64,000 bases of DNA from Linepithema humile (GCF_040581485.1 NC_090129.1:18037264-18101263), one strand, 5' to 3'. Counted from the first letter of the stretch, positions 51,464 through 63,821 are shown. Numbers and translations are program-made. The notes: generated by a model from the sequence alone, not told the origin.

Positions 51464-51578
51464 TGTCGTCGTCGTCGTCGTCGTCATCGTCGTCGTCGTT
51501 GTCGTCGTCACTACGACGAGGCAGGTGTTACTCGGTTAACGGGAAGACATCATCGTCATTGTTATCATCATCATCATC
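51464..51578. repeat. (GTC)n and (ATC)n trinucleotide repeats
   Basis: An interrupted GTC run (51464-51510) is followed by ATC-type repeats (about 51548-51578). On the minus strand, a donor-like GCG|GTGAGT lies just downstream at 51422/51421. Confidence 0.85.
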
Positions 51579-53337
51579 CGGGTGCCACCGTTAAAACTAA
51601 TCGTAAATCCTGATTGCGTAGTTAGAGCAGCGCGATCCGAGTTAACGTTCGTTTACCGAGAATACTGATGAGAATTTCAAGAAGATATCAGTGATTTATG
51701 CGAATGAATATCGTACATGGCTAGATACTTAACTTCAAATGTATTCTTGTTTTAATTATGATATCTTAATTCTTCTATTATTAACGAGAAAATTACAAAA
51801 TTTTTTCAAAAAGCTTCTTTTCTGTTATTTTCACATTGATGCGAGATTACAATAAAAATAATTTAAAATTAAAAATAGTAGATATAAAAAAAAAAAATTA
51901 ATCATAATATTAACATTAATAATGAATAATTAAAATAATTGCTAGAAAATTTTTAATGAAAGTTTGTCTATACGTATGTTGAATTATATGTTAAGATATA
52001 AGAAGAGAAGAAATGCGAGAGTAATGGCAAGTATCGGGATATTTTTCAAGACAAAATTGATACATAGATTCAAAGGAATCTAAAAATGCTGTATGTAAAT
52101 ATATAATAAATTGTAATTAGTTTCAGAACTTCTGCTTTTTTACATAAATTTTGTTATCACCTTTCTTTCTAATAAACATTATTTGTTCCTTTTTTTCTAA
52201 ATGATTTTGATATTTTTTGTGCGATTACCTTTTCAGCTTCATATGTACAATTTTATCGTATATGACAGATGGTTTAAAATTTAACATTTGCATGATCATA
52301 AAAGTGATCTTCCGGTGTAACAGTTCCTTGTCGCTCAGAACGCAGGAATATATAGGAACTTTTTCCCAATAACCGTACAAAAGCGTCCGACACTCGATAT
52401 CACACCGTTAGGTCGTTCACTCCCTCCCACTCAAGCTCATTGTCGTTTCGCGCATTATTCCAGACGGATTCACCACAGGTACGTGGGAAGACGCGGCGCT
52501 ATCGAATCGATCGGCCCGAACAGGAAGAGGGTTCCCATTATCTGGCCGTGAAAAAAGATGAACCGGAATTCTTAAAATCTGACATATAAAACCGGCGCTG
52601 TGTCTATGCGAGGCGGAGAGTGCTGTCAATTGCTCGGATTCCGATTGTTCGAATTTCAAATAATCGTATTAAGTGTTCGGAAAAATTTATATAGCGGTAT
52701 AGCGAGTATACGAATCTCGCAAATGGTGCTTCGGATTTATTCAAATTTAACATATAAACGTTATTATCTAAATGATAATTTCCGATGGATTATATCCTTT
52801 TATTATGATACCTGATTTTCTATTATTTATTATCGAAAGTTGCTATGCGCGCTTCACGGAAAACTAGGTTAATATCTAATCGACATAACTAATTCTAACT
52901 TGCTCACATAAATGTTTTATGAAATGTTAGAGAAAATGCTCATTATATGCCGTAATTCATTTTCATATATTATATGTAACATGCTTCAATTTTTTTTTTA
53001 CTTATTATTATGAAGATATGTAATAAAAAATAATGAAAATGTTGCTTTCCAACTTATTAACGTAAAATAACGTTGTTTATTATTATGATTATATTGTGTT
53101 CGTTTTAACATTTATATTCTAATTTTATTTGATAATTAACTTTTATGATCAACGTGGATAATATAATAACAATTAAAATTTAAACTTGATTTAAAAAATT
53201 GAAAAAAATGTTATAAATAAATGTATTAAGCGAAATTATATATCGCAATGATTGTTATACAGATGGTGTTGCTGCCGCTATTTGTGAATTTTCATCATTC
53301 TACAGATCATACAGGAATCGCGCGGCTTTGACAGAAG

Positions 53338-53535
53338 ACTGTGACGCAAACGTCTATCGGTTATCTCGTCTGCGATGAAAACGACAAATTACAGTTATTT
53401 ACGCGCACTGTCAATGACCCATGCGGCTTGAAACCGGACATAAAAGAGACGACAGATCGAACGGTCGAGGACATTGCGGTTTTAACTCAAAGTCGGAACT
53501 TTATCAGCATTTCGCGATTTATAAAATCCCGTTGA
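53338..53535 (+). CDS. Unrecognised open frame without ATG (doubtful)
   Basis: About 65 codons, TVTQTSIGYLVCDENDKLQL ... ISISRFIKSR, of mixed composition. It starts after an in-frame TGA and an acceptor-like TTTGACAG. There is no ATG at the start, so it would have to be a spliced terminal exon. No family is recognised. Confidence 0.1.
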   Translation, partial: TVTQTSIGYLVCDENDKLQLFTRTVNDPCGLKPDIKETTDRTVEDIAVLTQSRNFISISRFIKSR

Positions 53536-54003
53536 AACAAAAACTGTTTCTTTTCAACAGCGGAATTATTTTCAAGTAAAGTGCTTAAATATTAAAGGCA
53601 ATAAGCAAATGAGCTAAATCAGCTTTCGATTTTATCGCGATACCGATAATAACTTTTTCTTTTTTTTTTTTTGCTGGCATTCTAGATATTATGGTGCAGC
53701 GCTTACATTCTCGTTAGGGTAGCAACCCTCGGCGTCGTTGTAACACCGACGTAAACATAATGCGAGACCGAGCCGCAACGTGAGGACGATGGGATCTCGC
53801 GTACCTCATCGCGATCGAGGTGAAGAAAGGCGGGGGTGGTGGCCGAGGGCTTTTTTCGTTTCGCCTTTTCCCCGAGTGCGAGAGGGAAGAAGGCGAGGCG
53901 ACGAGGCGAGTCGGGGCAGCGCGATCGATAGGCATGTACGCGTTATACATATAGGCGCGATCGATGCGGGCCTAGGCTCCGCAAGAGAGTGAAGGATGTG
54001 TAT

Positions 54004-54042
54004 AGGTACGTAGGTAGGTAAGTAGGTAGGTGGATAGATAGG
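54004..54042. repeat. (GTAG)n tetranucleotide repeat
   Basis: Imperfect GTAG units at the edge of a GC-rich patch. Confidence 0.8.
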
Positions 54043-56905
54043 CACAGTAGGTTGGTAGACCACACGCTGAAAGCGCGCAGGGATGTGCCGTTAGACAGCC
54101 GCTATCACCCCGCCGCTGACTGACGTGGTCGACATGCGTGCGAATTTTTGCGACGCCATTGTCATTCGCCGTCGTTGCGAGCCGTCGCCGAAAACCAGCC
54201 GCGGAATCGCCGTTTCGCGATGGCGCAATCGCGCCGTGAAAGTGCCGCGAATTTGCGACGCGATGCCGCCGGAATAAAGCCGAAAGAAACTTTCCACCGG
54301 TGAAACCGAGCTGTCTTTCGATGGCAATTATAAATTTGTTTTTTAAATTAATGAATTTGTGTTTGTTTATCCGTGACAGATTGATGTAGATTCCGAACTA
54401 AGTCCTTAGGTATTTATTATTTTTAAAAATTAAAAAACGTATCAGCAGCGTGATAATAAATAGAAAAATGAAGAGGGAATGTCTACAATTTATATGTAAA
54501 GATTTCAATCCACCAGCAATTTATATGTATGAATTTGAATAAATTATAAACAATATTAATAAAAAAAAATAATATTTGCGATTGCTAAAGAGAAAACCAA
54601 CAAGGCTGGTTTGAATTTTAATTAATAAATCACCGAACGTTGAAAAGTAAAAGATTAAGATTGATGACAGTCTTGTATCAAATTTTCGTTAAGCGAATAT
54701 CTGTTTTCAACTCGTCAAAGTAAAATTTGTGCTTCCGCGTATTTTCATTTCTTTTCTTGCAACTATTCAATTTCCATTTCAAGCCATGTTTCTGCTATTA
54801 AACTTATAGAATCACCTACAGAGCGCTACGTATAAAGTTTAATCACAGGAAGCATACGAACTCGTTATGTGCAAACCCCGCGCTTATGCGATATTTTCCG
54901 CGTCTACCAGCGAATTATTGGAGCGCAGTAACCATGCTAGTTGAAAGAGCCGTCACATCGAACTCGCACGCGATATCCCAAGGTCGAAAGTCTCGGAGCC
55001 GTTTCCTTCGATAGCCGATTTAAGCTGGCTTGCAATTTGCCGAACGTATAATAGTCGAAATCGACGCGCGCAAGGGGGGGGGGACACTTTCTCATACGGG
55101 TTCATTGCGCTCTTTCGGCTTTTGGAACCCGCAGCGTTGTAACCACACGTGGGTTGTAAGGTGAAATTTTCAGATGGATTCCGTCGTAAATTATGTTACG
55201 ACAATCAGGCGTTTAACAAGCGGTCCTCTCGAATACCGTTGCACGAATCGGCGAACGGGTCCGCCCGCTTCTCTCGGCGCAAAGTGAATTCGGAATAGCC
55301 TTCGTCTTTTTTATGCGTTTTTTGCTGTACCGGTGAAATCGGCAGCTGACGGTTCACAGTACACTGTCAATTTTCTACTTTTCTTTTTTCTGTTTGTTTA
55401 AATTCGAGGTATACGAGAAATTGTGTCCCTCTATTATTTTTACGAAAGTTGACAAAAGCTCTGAACTAAACAGTAATCGTTTATTGTGCTAATATTTATA
55501 TCGGCAGTTGATTTTTATTCACCTTACATATTTTTGAATATTGAAATTGGTTAATCTCTGCAATTCGTTGTTAATTTTCGTTTTAAGTCGTTATTAGATC
55601 AAAATCAGATATGCACTTTAATTTTTGACATCTTATCTCAGTTCGTATTAAGACAATTTCTGGCAATGTTCTCCAGCCTTCCCGGTAGTTTCGCGAACCG
55701 GGAATGATCCGTTTCCGACGAAAATGAGAAGGAGAAGGTAGTAGAGAGAGAGAAAGACGGAGAAAAAGGGAGTATATATTTAGGCGAGTTGGATCGCTGC
55801 CAAGCTCATCAACGAAAATGAAATCTAGGTCTCTCTCTCTCTTTCCCTGTCTCTTTCTCTTTCGCTTCGAGTCACTCTCAGCTGCTAAAACGTCGACGAC
55901 AAATTCACGATACAGACATACGAAATTTTATCTTGCCGACAATTCCCTGGATTTTTTTATTCAGGCGTATCGAGAAAATATTTAGATAGATGTAAAGATC
56001 TATGAAAAAACTATTCAATCAGAGATTTGTGAACAAAACTAAGAATTTGATTAATGTAAGAATCTTTAATCTTTATGCTTTATAAATGCTATCATTAGCG
56101 ATATTAAGAATCTATAATAGAAAAGTTTTATAAAATTAATCACTTGTTTTATGCCGTTTTCTAAGTTATGATGTAAAACACATTTATGTAACGAAAGATC
56201 CGTGCAAATGAGCAAAAATATACTGTGTAAGATCAATATTCTTTGGTATTACGAAACTGTAGTGTTGAAAAAACGTCAAAGATTTATAATCCCTAACATT
56301 TATACGCCAAACGGCATTTATAAATTCATAGAAAAATTTCTTTCGTATTATGGAAAATTATCAATTGAAATTTACATTGAAAGAAAATAAAATCTTAGAA
56401 ATGACGGATCTGCAACGGTACGTTCTCCACTAGTTTAGTTTGCTCGATACGAAATAGCTACGATAAATGTAGTTCCAATAAACGGCGCTCTACTGTGGAA
56501 ACAACAATAAATATTCTGTTGCGCGACATTTCAATCGCCCTTCATTACACTGTCGATACACACCCGGGGCTTAGCTGGTGGCTATCTCGGTAGCGCAAAC
56601 TCGGCTGTCGAAGAAGGCGAGTAGCAAGGGGAGAAACGTCTGTCAAGCTAGCCTCACTTTCCCCGCCCGCGGCACCAAAATCATTTCCGGACCCGGATCG
56701 GGGACTGACCGTAACCCGCTCCTGGGTCCATTTTTGTCAGTTAGATCCCTCTTACTCTTTTACGAATTGCGCAATTTGAGCACGAAAAAAAGGAAAGAAA
56801 AAAATACGTACTTTTCTATACGAATTGAAGATATGAATATAAGACGAGAATTTTAATGGCTTTCTCTGTAATCGACTTTTTATTCGTAATGTTGATTGAT
56901 ACTGT

Positions 56906-57005
56906 TACGCTAACCACATTTACGTTAACCACATTTCTCTTTAAGATGCATAATATATTATATCGTTTTTAGTCGTAAAATCGATAATATATTATCGTTT
57001 TTAGT
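56906..57005. repeat. Two adjacent short duplications
   Basis: CGCTAACCACATTTA is followed directly by CGTTAACCACATTTC. About 10 bases later, a 20-base AT-rich word with TATCGTTTTTAG is duplicated. Confidence 0.6.
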
Positions 57006-57800
57006 AATTAAAATAATTATATTAACTTGATATATATTTTTAAAGTAATATTTAAATGATCCGCAATGTTTCAAAATAAATATTAAGTTTGCAATTTTTT
57101 TTAAAGAACGCAGGTTCGCAGTTTTATTACAAAAGTATTACGAAAGTGATCATGTGTGTAATATTACAGAAAACGACTAGACCGGTCAATGTCGCATCGG
57201 TACTTCGAGTAACCGATTACTACTAGACATTTCTAGCCGAGGCATTTCACCCCGTCGCGATTTGCGAGTCGATCGTTTTCACAACGATCTCATCTAGCAT
57301 AAATCTATCTGCGATTATTGCGCAAAGCCTCGATAGCTCACCGACACGGCTGTACTTTATCGTTCCCCGATCTATTTTCAAACGCCGCCGGCTAAGCCGG
57401 CGGGTGTGCTCTGACACCGCGTGTATATATATACATTATGCCTTGGACACGTATCTTTCCTAGCGTAACATGTTGCTTAACCTCTTGCGAACAGCATAAT
57501 AATGTGCTCTCCTATTTTACGAATTTTAATTAATCACACGTATAACGCTGTGCTTATTTATCGATCATTTGAATATTTGAACGATAAAAATTTCCGCAGT
57601 TTCGCATATTTCAATCTATACTATCAAATTTGTAAATTTGCGACTTATTGTACTTGTATTTATATTGATATCTCGTTCTATAATCATGTTTATAATTGGC
57701 ATTTAATTCATCAGACTGTTTATCGGATAAGATTATTTGAGCTGGATGCTTCTTAGAGAGTGCTGTTCCGCATTATTTATTAATATATAAATATACTCAC

Positions 57801-57850
57801 CGCAACATGCTAACTAGGGATGCGGCTCACAACAAAAGTAATGATCTTAC
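57801..57850 (-). other. Candidate recursive-splicing exon (ratchet point) in the long HR3 intron
   Basis: On the minus strand a branch-like TACTGAC (57876-57870) lies 20 bases before TTTCTATTTCAG, whose AG ends at 57851. The next bases are GTAAGA, so the acceptor is immediately followed by a donor, the arrangement of a recursive splice site. Fifty bases on, TTGCG|GTGAGTAT (57801/57800) is a second strong donor, defining a 50-base exon. All three frames of this exon contain a stop, and joined to exon 1a in phase 1 it would end translation at TAG. It is therefore non-coding: a ratchet exon, a poison exon, or an untranslated leader exon of another promoter. Confidence 0.5.
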
Positions 57851-58455
57851 CTGAAATAGAAATGTAAATGTCAGTATTGAAATGTTATGTTTATAATTAA
57901 TAAAAAATTAACTATGCGCAACTTATAGCTTTTTTCATAGTGATTTTAAGCTAAACGAGAGAAAGAGATTCTTGAATTTACAAAGATTAACAATATTCTA
58001 AAGACCAAAGGTAATACAAAGTAATATGGAGTTATCAGTTAGAGTAGATTGTGCAAAATAGAAACAACACTATTTCGATTGATTCTTCTTGAAAAATTAT
58101 GATGGATTAAAGACATAAATTGCGCTTGACCGATTGCAACAATAAATATTACTGAAAATTTATCGAATAACATTTTCCACTTAATCAAAAGTATTTATCA
58201 TGCATGAACTGTATAAAATTATTGAACGCTACGATATCCATGAATACGTAAAACCGAATGTGATAATCAAGAAAACATTCTTGCGAATATAAGGTAAGCG
58301 AAAATAAATTAATTATTTAAAATTGCTGAGAATATTTAATTGAATTCACGAATGCGGCTAGAAAAAAACAAAATGATTAAAAATAAATTTATCTAAGATA
58401 AGTAAAGTAAAATTATAAATCATAAATAAAATAAAGTTATAAAGTTACTTATATG

Positions 58456-58833
58456 CTAAAACACATAATTTCTTATGCCAATATTTATTTTAATATAACA
58501 AAGTAAAGTACTATATTTGTGTATTTTCGCATTATTAATTGCCATGTAATTTTCCAAGCGAGGGTCGATATCTTGTTCTCGTCTCTCGCGCTTGAGGAAC
58601 GATTGTTGTCGGCGAAGAGCTGTCGCAATCGGAAGTTCCGTCTTGCAATCGGCGGTGCGTCGTTCCGATTCGACGCACTCGCGCGAATAGGACGGTGTCG
58701 CGAATCGGTGAGCGAGAACATGTTCGTCGAAGTGTTTGCGTTTCTTTTCGCCGAGGTCCATGTTTGTTCGCACGAATAAAAGGTAATCGCGTTCTCGGTT
58801 TCTTGTTTTTCTCGTTGTCGTTTTAAGTTGCAT
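58456..58833 (-). CDS. Unrecognised 125-codon open frame with ATG (doubtful)
   Basis: The frame begins MQLKTTTRKTRNRERDYLLF, contains an internal MDLGEKKRKHFDEHVLAHRF and a charged middle, and ends NYVF then TAG. A second minus-strand frame and one plus-strand frame are open over the same bases, which weakens the case. No domain is recognised, and no clear promoter is seen. Confidence 0.15.
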   Translation of the reverse strand: MQLKTTTRKTRNRERDYLLFVRTNMDLGEKKRKHFDEHVLAHRFATPSYSRECVESERRTADCKTELPIATALRRQQSFLKRERREQDIDPRLENYMAINNAKIHKYSTLLCYIKINIGIRNYVF

Positions 58834-59159
58834 ACCATATATGGTAGAAATCCTTATTTTTTTGAAAGCTTTTATTTTGAATGATTACTTTTCTACACAC
58901 GGCTTTTCGAACATGTGTATTTAAGAAAATGCAAAAATATTGATTAATTTTTTCATATTTTATACATGTATAAGATTTACATAATATTTTTTTAGATTTA
59001 AAAATATTGTTATAAATTAAGGCATTTTTATGGGTAATATTTGAGATTACACATCGTATGTAACAAATTTATTATGTACCTACAATTTCATTATAATTTT
59101 AATTTTTATTATATATATCGTGTTCTTTAACATAAAAATTTTTTCTATAGACTATTTTG

Positions 59160-59566
59160 TTGGTTTCTCGCAACGGACGGCATTTGTAACTCTTTCGCTC
59201 CACGGCGTCGGTAAGGACGAGCGTCGATGATAAATTGTCGAGCGCGGCACGGTTGATACTACTGAGGTGAGGATCGAGTGCGCGGTTAGTCCGTTTTAGC
59301 GCTGTTAGTCAACTCGAATCACGTCGGGTTAGGCCGAAGCGATCGGCCTTGCAAGGCTGCCGGTCAGTGAACTTTTGGCCTACTGTTGTCGCGTGCGCTA
59401 TGCGCGTATGTGCACGCGAACAGGGATAGCCGTCGAACATCGGGAAGAAAAAGGACAAGCGGAGCGACGAGCATGCGATCTGTGACTTAGGAATCGAAGA
59501 GGGCTGAACGAAGAGTCATACGATCGCGATGCACTTGTGGCAATGAGCATTTTGACGTTTAGCAAG
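59160..59566 (+). other. Candidate plus-strand first exon ending in a donor
   Basis: A CpG-rich 400-base segment ends with ATGAGCATTTTGACG ... AGCAAG|GTAACA (donor at 59566/59567). The ATG at 59543 would give eight codons, MSILTFSK, in phase 0. An upstream ATG frame overlaps it, which would lower translation. If real, this transcript runs opposite to HR3 and would pass under exon 1a. Confidence 0.2.
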
Positions 59567-61844
59567 GTAACAGATTTAAAAAACTGATATTTAGAAGAAT
59601 ATTTATAAAATTTAAGAAATGTCTATCAGTGTGATTAAGAATGAACTAAGAAAAAGTACCTATTTTCTATGTGTGATATAAAATTGAAAAATATTTGCTA
59701 CAAAATTCTTTGACTATTAAATTTCATCCACATTGTTTTAATATATTATAAGAAAAGAGTTTTAAAAAAATGTAATATTATTTATTAATTAAATTAATTT
59801 TACATCTTTTTTTATTTACTGAAAAGTTAGAAAAGTTAGAATTTCTCTTGGAACTTTTGGACTTATCTTAGCTACAAATTTAATCAAAATACTATTCAAA
59901 TAAAAGTGAAATAAAACGAGGTAATAATAAATTTTTCTGTGGTAATAATAAACAATACATACTTATAAGGCTGTCAAAAAATGACCCTCACACTGATTTT
60001 ATTCACAATCAGATGAAAAGGCCAAGACATGGTCGTATACGATTTGTGCAATGCGGGGCTTCGCTGTCGGACATACTATCGCTGCGTAAAGCTCCAAGTA
60101 AGCTCGTTATCGATACAAATCTTGCTTGCAACAGCATGCTAGATTGACATACACGACTGTCCCGAATTAAAATCATTTGATATTACAAAGGAGTGAAAAT
60201 CTCTCACGTATCTAAATTTTACCATTTATGTTATAATTTAAACATAATACACACATGTTATGATTAAAACATAAATAATGATAATTTCATTTTAAGCATA
60301 GAAACTAACTGCTCGAAAATTTATACGTGGTCAAGCATTTAGAACAATCCAAATTTCGAGAACTGTGCATAATTCGAAATTAAAGATGTGTTCGAACAAT
60401 TCGAACTGTTCGCATTAATTTTAAGTTTAAGATTTAATATTTTACAAATCAATTTTAGCAAATGTGCAGTAAGAAAAATATAAATATTGACATCAGTATA
60501 AAGTTAGGCAAAAACAAAAAGCTGTTTTTGTTCTCAATGCATACTATTTTTGCTCCAATTTCCTTTGTTATTTGAATCTTCAGATATTCAAAAATTGACA
60601 TTATAGATTGACCATTGTTTACGTTCAAACTATCCGGGAAGTCCAAGCTTGATGCTTATTTTCTTTTGCTTCAAACTGTTCCATTTTTTCAACAAAATGT
60701 TTGACTCTTTTGTCTGACAGCTAATATTAAAGAAACGATTGTTGCTAAAACTGAAAACTGGAGAACTGCTATTTCAAAGTATTTTTTCTTCGAAAAAATA
60801 AAAATTTGGATTTTTCTTGCAAATTTTCATATTTCCTAACAATCATACACACATGCTGCATTACACATATAAAAAAATCTGTATTAAAAAAAAATGTAAA
60901 AAGTGTGCAACACTTGCGACTAAAAAAAAGAAAAGAAAAACTATATTTTGGGGATACTAATAATAATATTAAGCATATAAAGAGATTTGTAATAATGAAC
61001 GTGTCAAATGATAAAGAATGATAAAAAATCTGCACAATAATAAAGAATTGTGTTGTTATTGTCAGATTTAAATCACATTATTTTCGCGATCAATTACATT
61101 AATGGGCTTGGTTGATGTAACGCAATAAGAGAGGCTAACAATAATAACGATAATAGTAATACCGTCGGGGAATGCAACGGGGAGTTCTCCCGGACATGAA
61201 CGGTAAAACGACAAGGAGCCTGACCTCCTAACCTCTAGACCCACGGGACGCGCACGCGATCACGTTTTCTCGCAGCTTGCCTTTTCCGTTACGCGTAATT
61301 TTACGCGGTGTGCGCGCGCGGCGTGATCAAAACGGCGCTTCTAACGCGCGACACGCGGTAGCGCGAATCTTGTCGTAATCGTCGTAACTGTCGGGAAGAA
61401 TTACTTACTGGATAACCGGTATTCACGCTCTACCAATGTAACACCTTTTAAATTAACTCGTCATAGCTAAATGATGCGTTGACAAGCTTTTATCATAAAT
61501 ATAAATGTCGCTTCGCGATCGCAACACGATGATGTTTGCTCTCCTCCTCCACCATTTCTCATTTGTCGATCTCAGTTAACGATACCTGTTAGCCAGATGG
61601 CAGATGTGGACGCATTTGATTATTGGTGTTTAATTATTGATTACGTGAACGATAAATAATTTTCTTTGCATTTTGATCATTCTCAAATCGTTGTTAGATA
61701 AAAGATAATTCTCTATAGAAATGTCAGTTAATATTAACTGTAATTTGACTAACCACACACATGTTTCTAGATCTATAATATAAATAGGAGAAACAAGTTT
61801 AACAACCGCTTAATGGCGTTGAGATGGTTTACGGAATTATCTCT

Positions 61845-61965
61845 GTGCCATGCAAAATCTATGTGTTACCGAGCATTGACGTATCGCTACGTCATACAAA
61901 ATCAATGCCGACTATTGACGTACTAGTGCGTCATATAAGAACTATGGGTTAGCGATTATTGATAT
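61845..61965. repeat. Degenerate tandem repeat of about 40-46 bp with stem-loops
   Basis: Three diverged units share GYCATRYAARAnCWATG followed by ATTGACGTA-type sequence. Unit 1 contains a perfect hairpin TGACGTA-TCGC-TACGTCA (61877-61894). Unit 2 contains TGACGTA-CTAG-TGCGTCA (61916-61933) with one G-T pair. Unit 3 is weaker. No element family is recognised. Confidence 0.6.
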
Positions 61966-62929
61966 AATGCTGCAATACATCTCGTTATTTATATTTTAAA
62001 ATTAACCTCACGACTGATCATTATTTATATCAACATTCTGCAGGCACAGTAAACGATCCCGGATGTGAAACATAGCGGTAAATATCATAAATTTAATTCT
62101 CAAATAACGTTGTCGAGAAACTGTTAATAATCTTCAAATATCTGACAGTCGGACATTTTGTTTACACATCTAACACGAGTATCAACATATGTATTAGTAT
62201 TAACATTTTAAGTGTGATTGCACACGATGTTTTCATTTATATATTTTATATTTGTAGAGATCTGGACTATATTCTGTAATATTTTGTAATATTGTTAAAC
62301 ATAGATCTGATTAATGTATATTAATTATATATAAGAAAAAATCTATCAACATCTTTATAATTAATAACAATTGAAAGTGGAGAGAAAGACTCAATAAAAT
62401 ACTCTACTAATAACAAATATAAAGAAAATTAAAAAAATAGTTTGTGTACAATCTTCTTATTTTATGTTTTTATAATATAACTGGTTTTATTTATTAATGC
62501 AAATTTTAGAAGAAGAAAAAACAATAGCTTGTTTATTTTAAGTTTTAAATATTCAAGAATCTACATACTTTGATAATATTTATAGAAAAAGGACTCAGCA
62601 CTATTTGTCTGCTGTAATTTGATATAACAAACAAATCAAATTTGAAATAACAACAGTCAGTTTGTTTTTAGACAAATATACGTATCAACGTTATTAATTT
62701 TTCGAATAATATTTTTGTGAGAACTGTACAAGTTCAGTTAGTGTTGACAGAGAGAAAGTTTATTCCATTCTATCTAATTCTTTATACGTATAAATTTAAA
62801 TGTCCTAAAATGCTGTGACAAAGAGGTGTTAATGTCAAATAATATTAAAATAGCAAGACTGAGTTTAATTATGCATTCTCGCATAATTACATCGAATTTT
62901 CCCACCTTTCTCTTTACTAATATTCGTGT

Positions 62930-63370
62930 TCGTCGTGTGTGCCCTCTTCTCACTCGTGAGGGCGCTCTAGCGGGCGCGACGAGGATGACGAGAGAGAGAG
63001 AGAGAGAGAGAGGTGGCACGTGGGGGCTACTCGTGCATCGGAGAAGTAACGGTGTCCGGTAACCGCGTCAGAGCCGGTGCTAGCGGTACTCGCCGGCGTT
63101 CCGTTACTCGACCGACAGATCCGCTAACGCGACTCACGCTCTCTCTTTCTCGCCCATTGCGCGCTGCCCCTTTCTCCGTCGCCGCCACCGCTGCCGCCGC
63201 CGACACCGTCCCTCGTCTCCCGGGCAAGTACCGGCGCATCACGAGCCGCTTCGTCTCGCCGTACGATTCGCGTGCTGGTGGAGTAATGGCCCGGCGTTAC
63301 GCCAACGCGATTACGCGGTTACGCGAGCGAGATCATGGACCCGATTGCCGTTACTCGCTATAAATGATTT
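62930..63370. other. CpG-rich island just downstream of exon 1a, with (GA)n
   Basis: A GC-rich segment with a GA run at 62990-63012, lying in the intron within 300-900 bases after exon 1a. Such islands commonly accompany insect promoters, which fits a promoter for the 1a transcript nearby. The frames across it are low in information. Confidence 0.4.
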
Positions 63371-63646
63371 CGAAAGACAGATCTAAATACATAAGATTTG
63401 CTTGCTAATTATAGGGAGGAGTTGTATGTAAACAATGGCCGAGATATTTTCTCACAAAGTACTTGATGTGTCAAGTACAAGTATTGTCGTTTTTTTTTGC
63501 AATTAGTGTTGTTTCTAAATTAAAGTAAAAATAAAATTAAATGATTATCCGTTTCATGGCATTTCATGACTTAGCGATAATAAGAAATAAAGTTGACATC
63601 AGGCTCAAAGAAAATCTCAAACAATTTTCTGTATTCACGCCCATAC

Positions 63647-63821
63647 CTGTTCCCGTAATTGGCGGAGAAGTCAGCTGTGAACTGCTTATATCCGGAGGCT
63701 GTTGCGTCTGCTGTTGCTGCTGCTGAGGCTGTTGCGATTGTTGCTGTTGCGGTTGTTGCTGTTGCTGCGGACTGTTCGCAGCGACGTGTACGGTGCCTGG
63801 ACTCGCCGCGCTTTCAGCCAT
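63647..63821 (-). CDS. Hr46: HR3 (Hr46/ROR-family nuclear receptor), alternative first coding exon 1a
   Basis: Encodes 58 residues plus one base. The ATG at 63821 follows an A-rich context (AAAATGG), and an in-frame TGA lies two codons upstream, so this start is fixed. The protein begins MAESAASPGTVHVAANSP, continues with a Gln-rich stretch at about residues 19-41 made of mixed CAG and CAA codons, and ends in a Ser/Thr/Pro segment (...TSPPITGT). The frame runs into the donor ACAG|GTATGG at 63647/63646 in phase 1. That is exactly the phase needed by the DNA-binding exon at 11396, where the split codon becomes Ala. Gln-rich N-termini of nuclear receptors are usually unstructured activation (A/B) regions. 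Strand, phase and an identical junction to exon 1b support assignment to HR3. The 52-kb distance and lack of a homology check leave doubt: it could be the first exon of another minus-strand transcript. Confidence 0.65.

Larger units (their letters stand above)
43533..63646 (-). other. Distal part of the long first intron of the HR3 1a isoform, upstream of the 1b promoter
   Basis: Twenty kilobases between the two alternative first exons. It is mainly AT-rich with microsatellites and CpG-rich islands, the candidate exon at 57.8 kb, the candidate plus-strand first exon at 59.5 kb and the hairpin tandem repeat at 61.9 kb, each listed separately. Stretches such as 44.3-45.3, 46.2-46.9, 51.6-53.2, 54.3-55.6 and 59.6-61.1 kb show nothing I can support. 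Confidence 0.6.
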
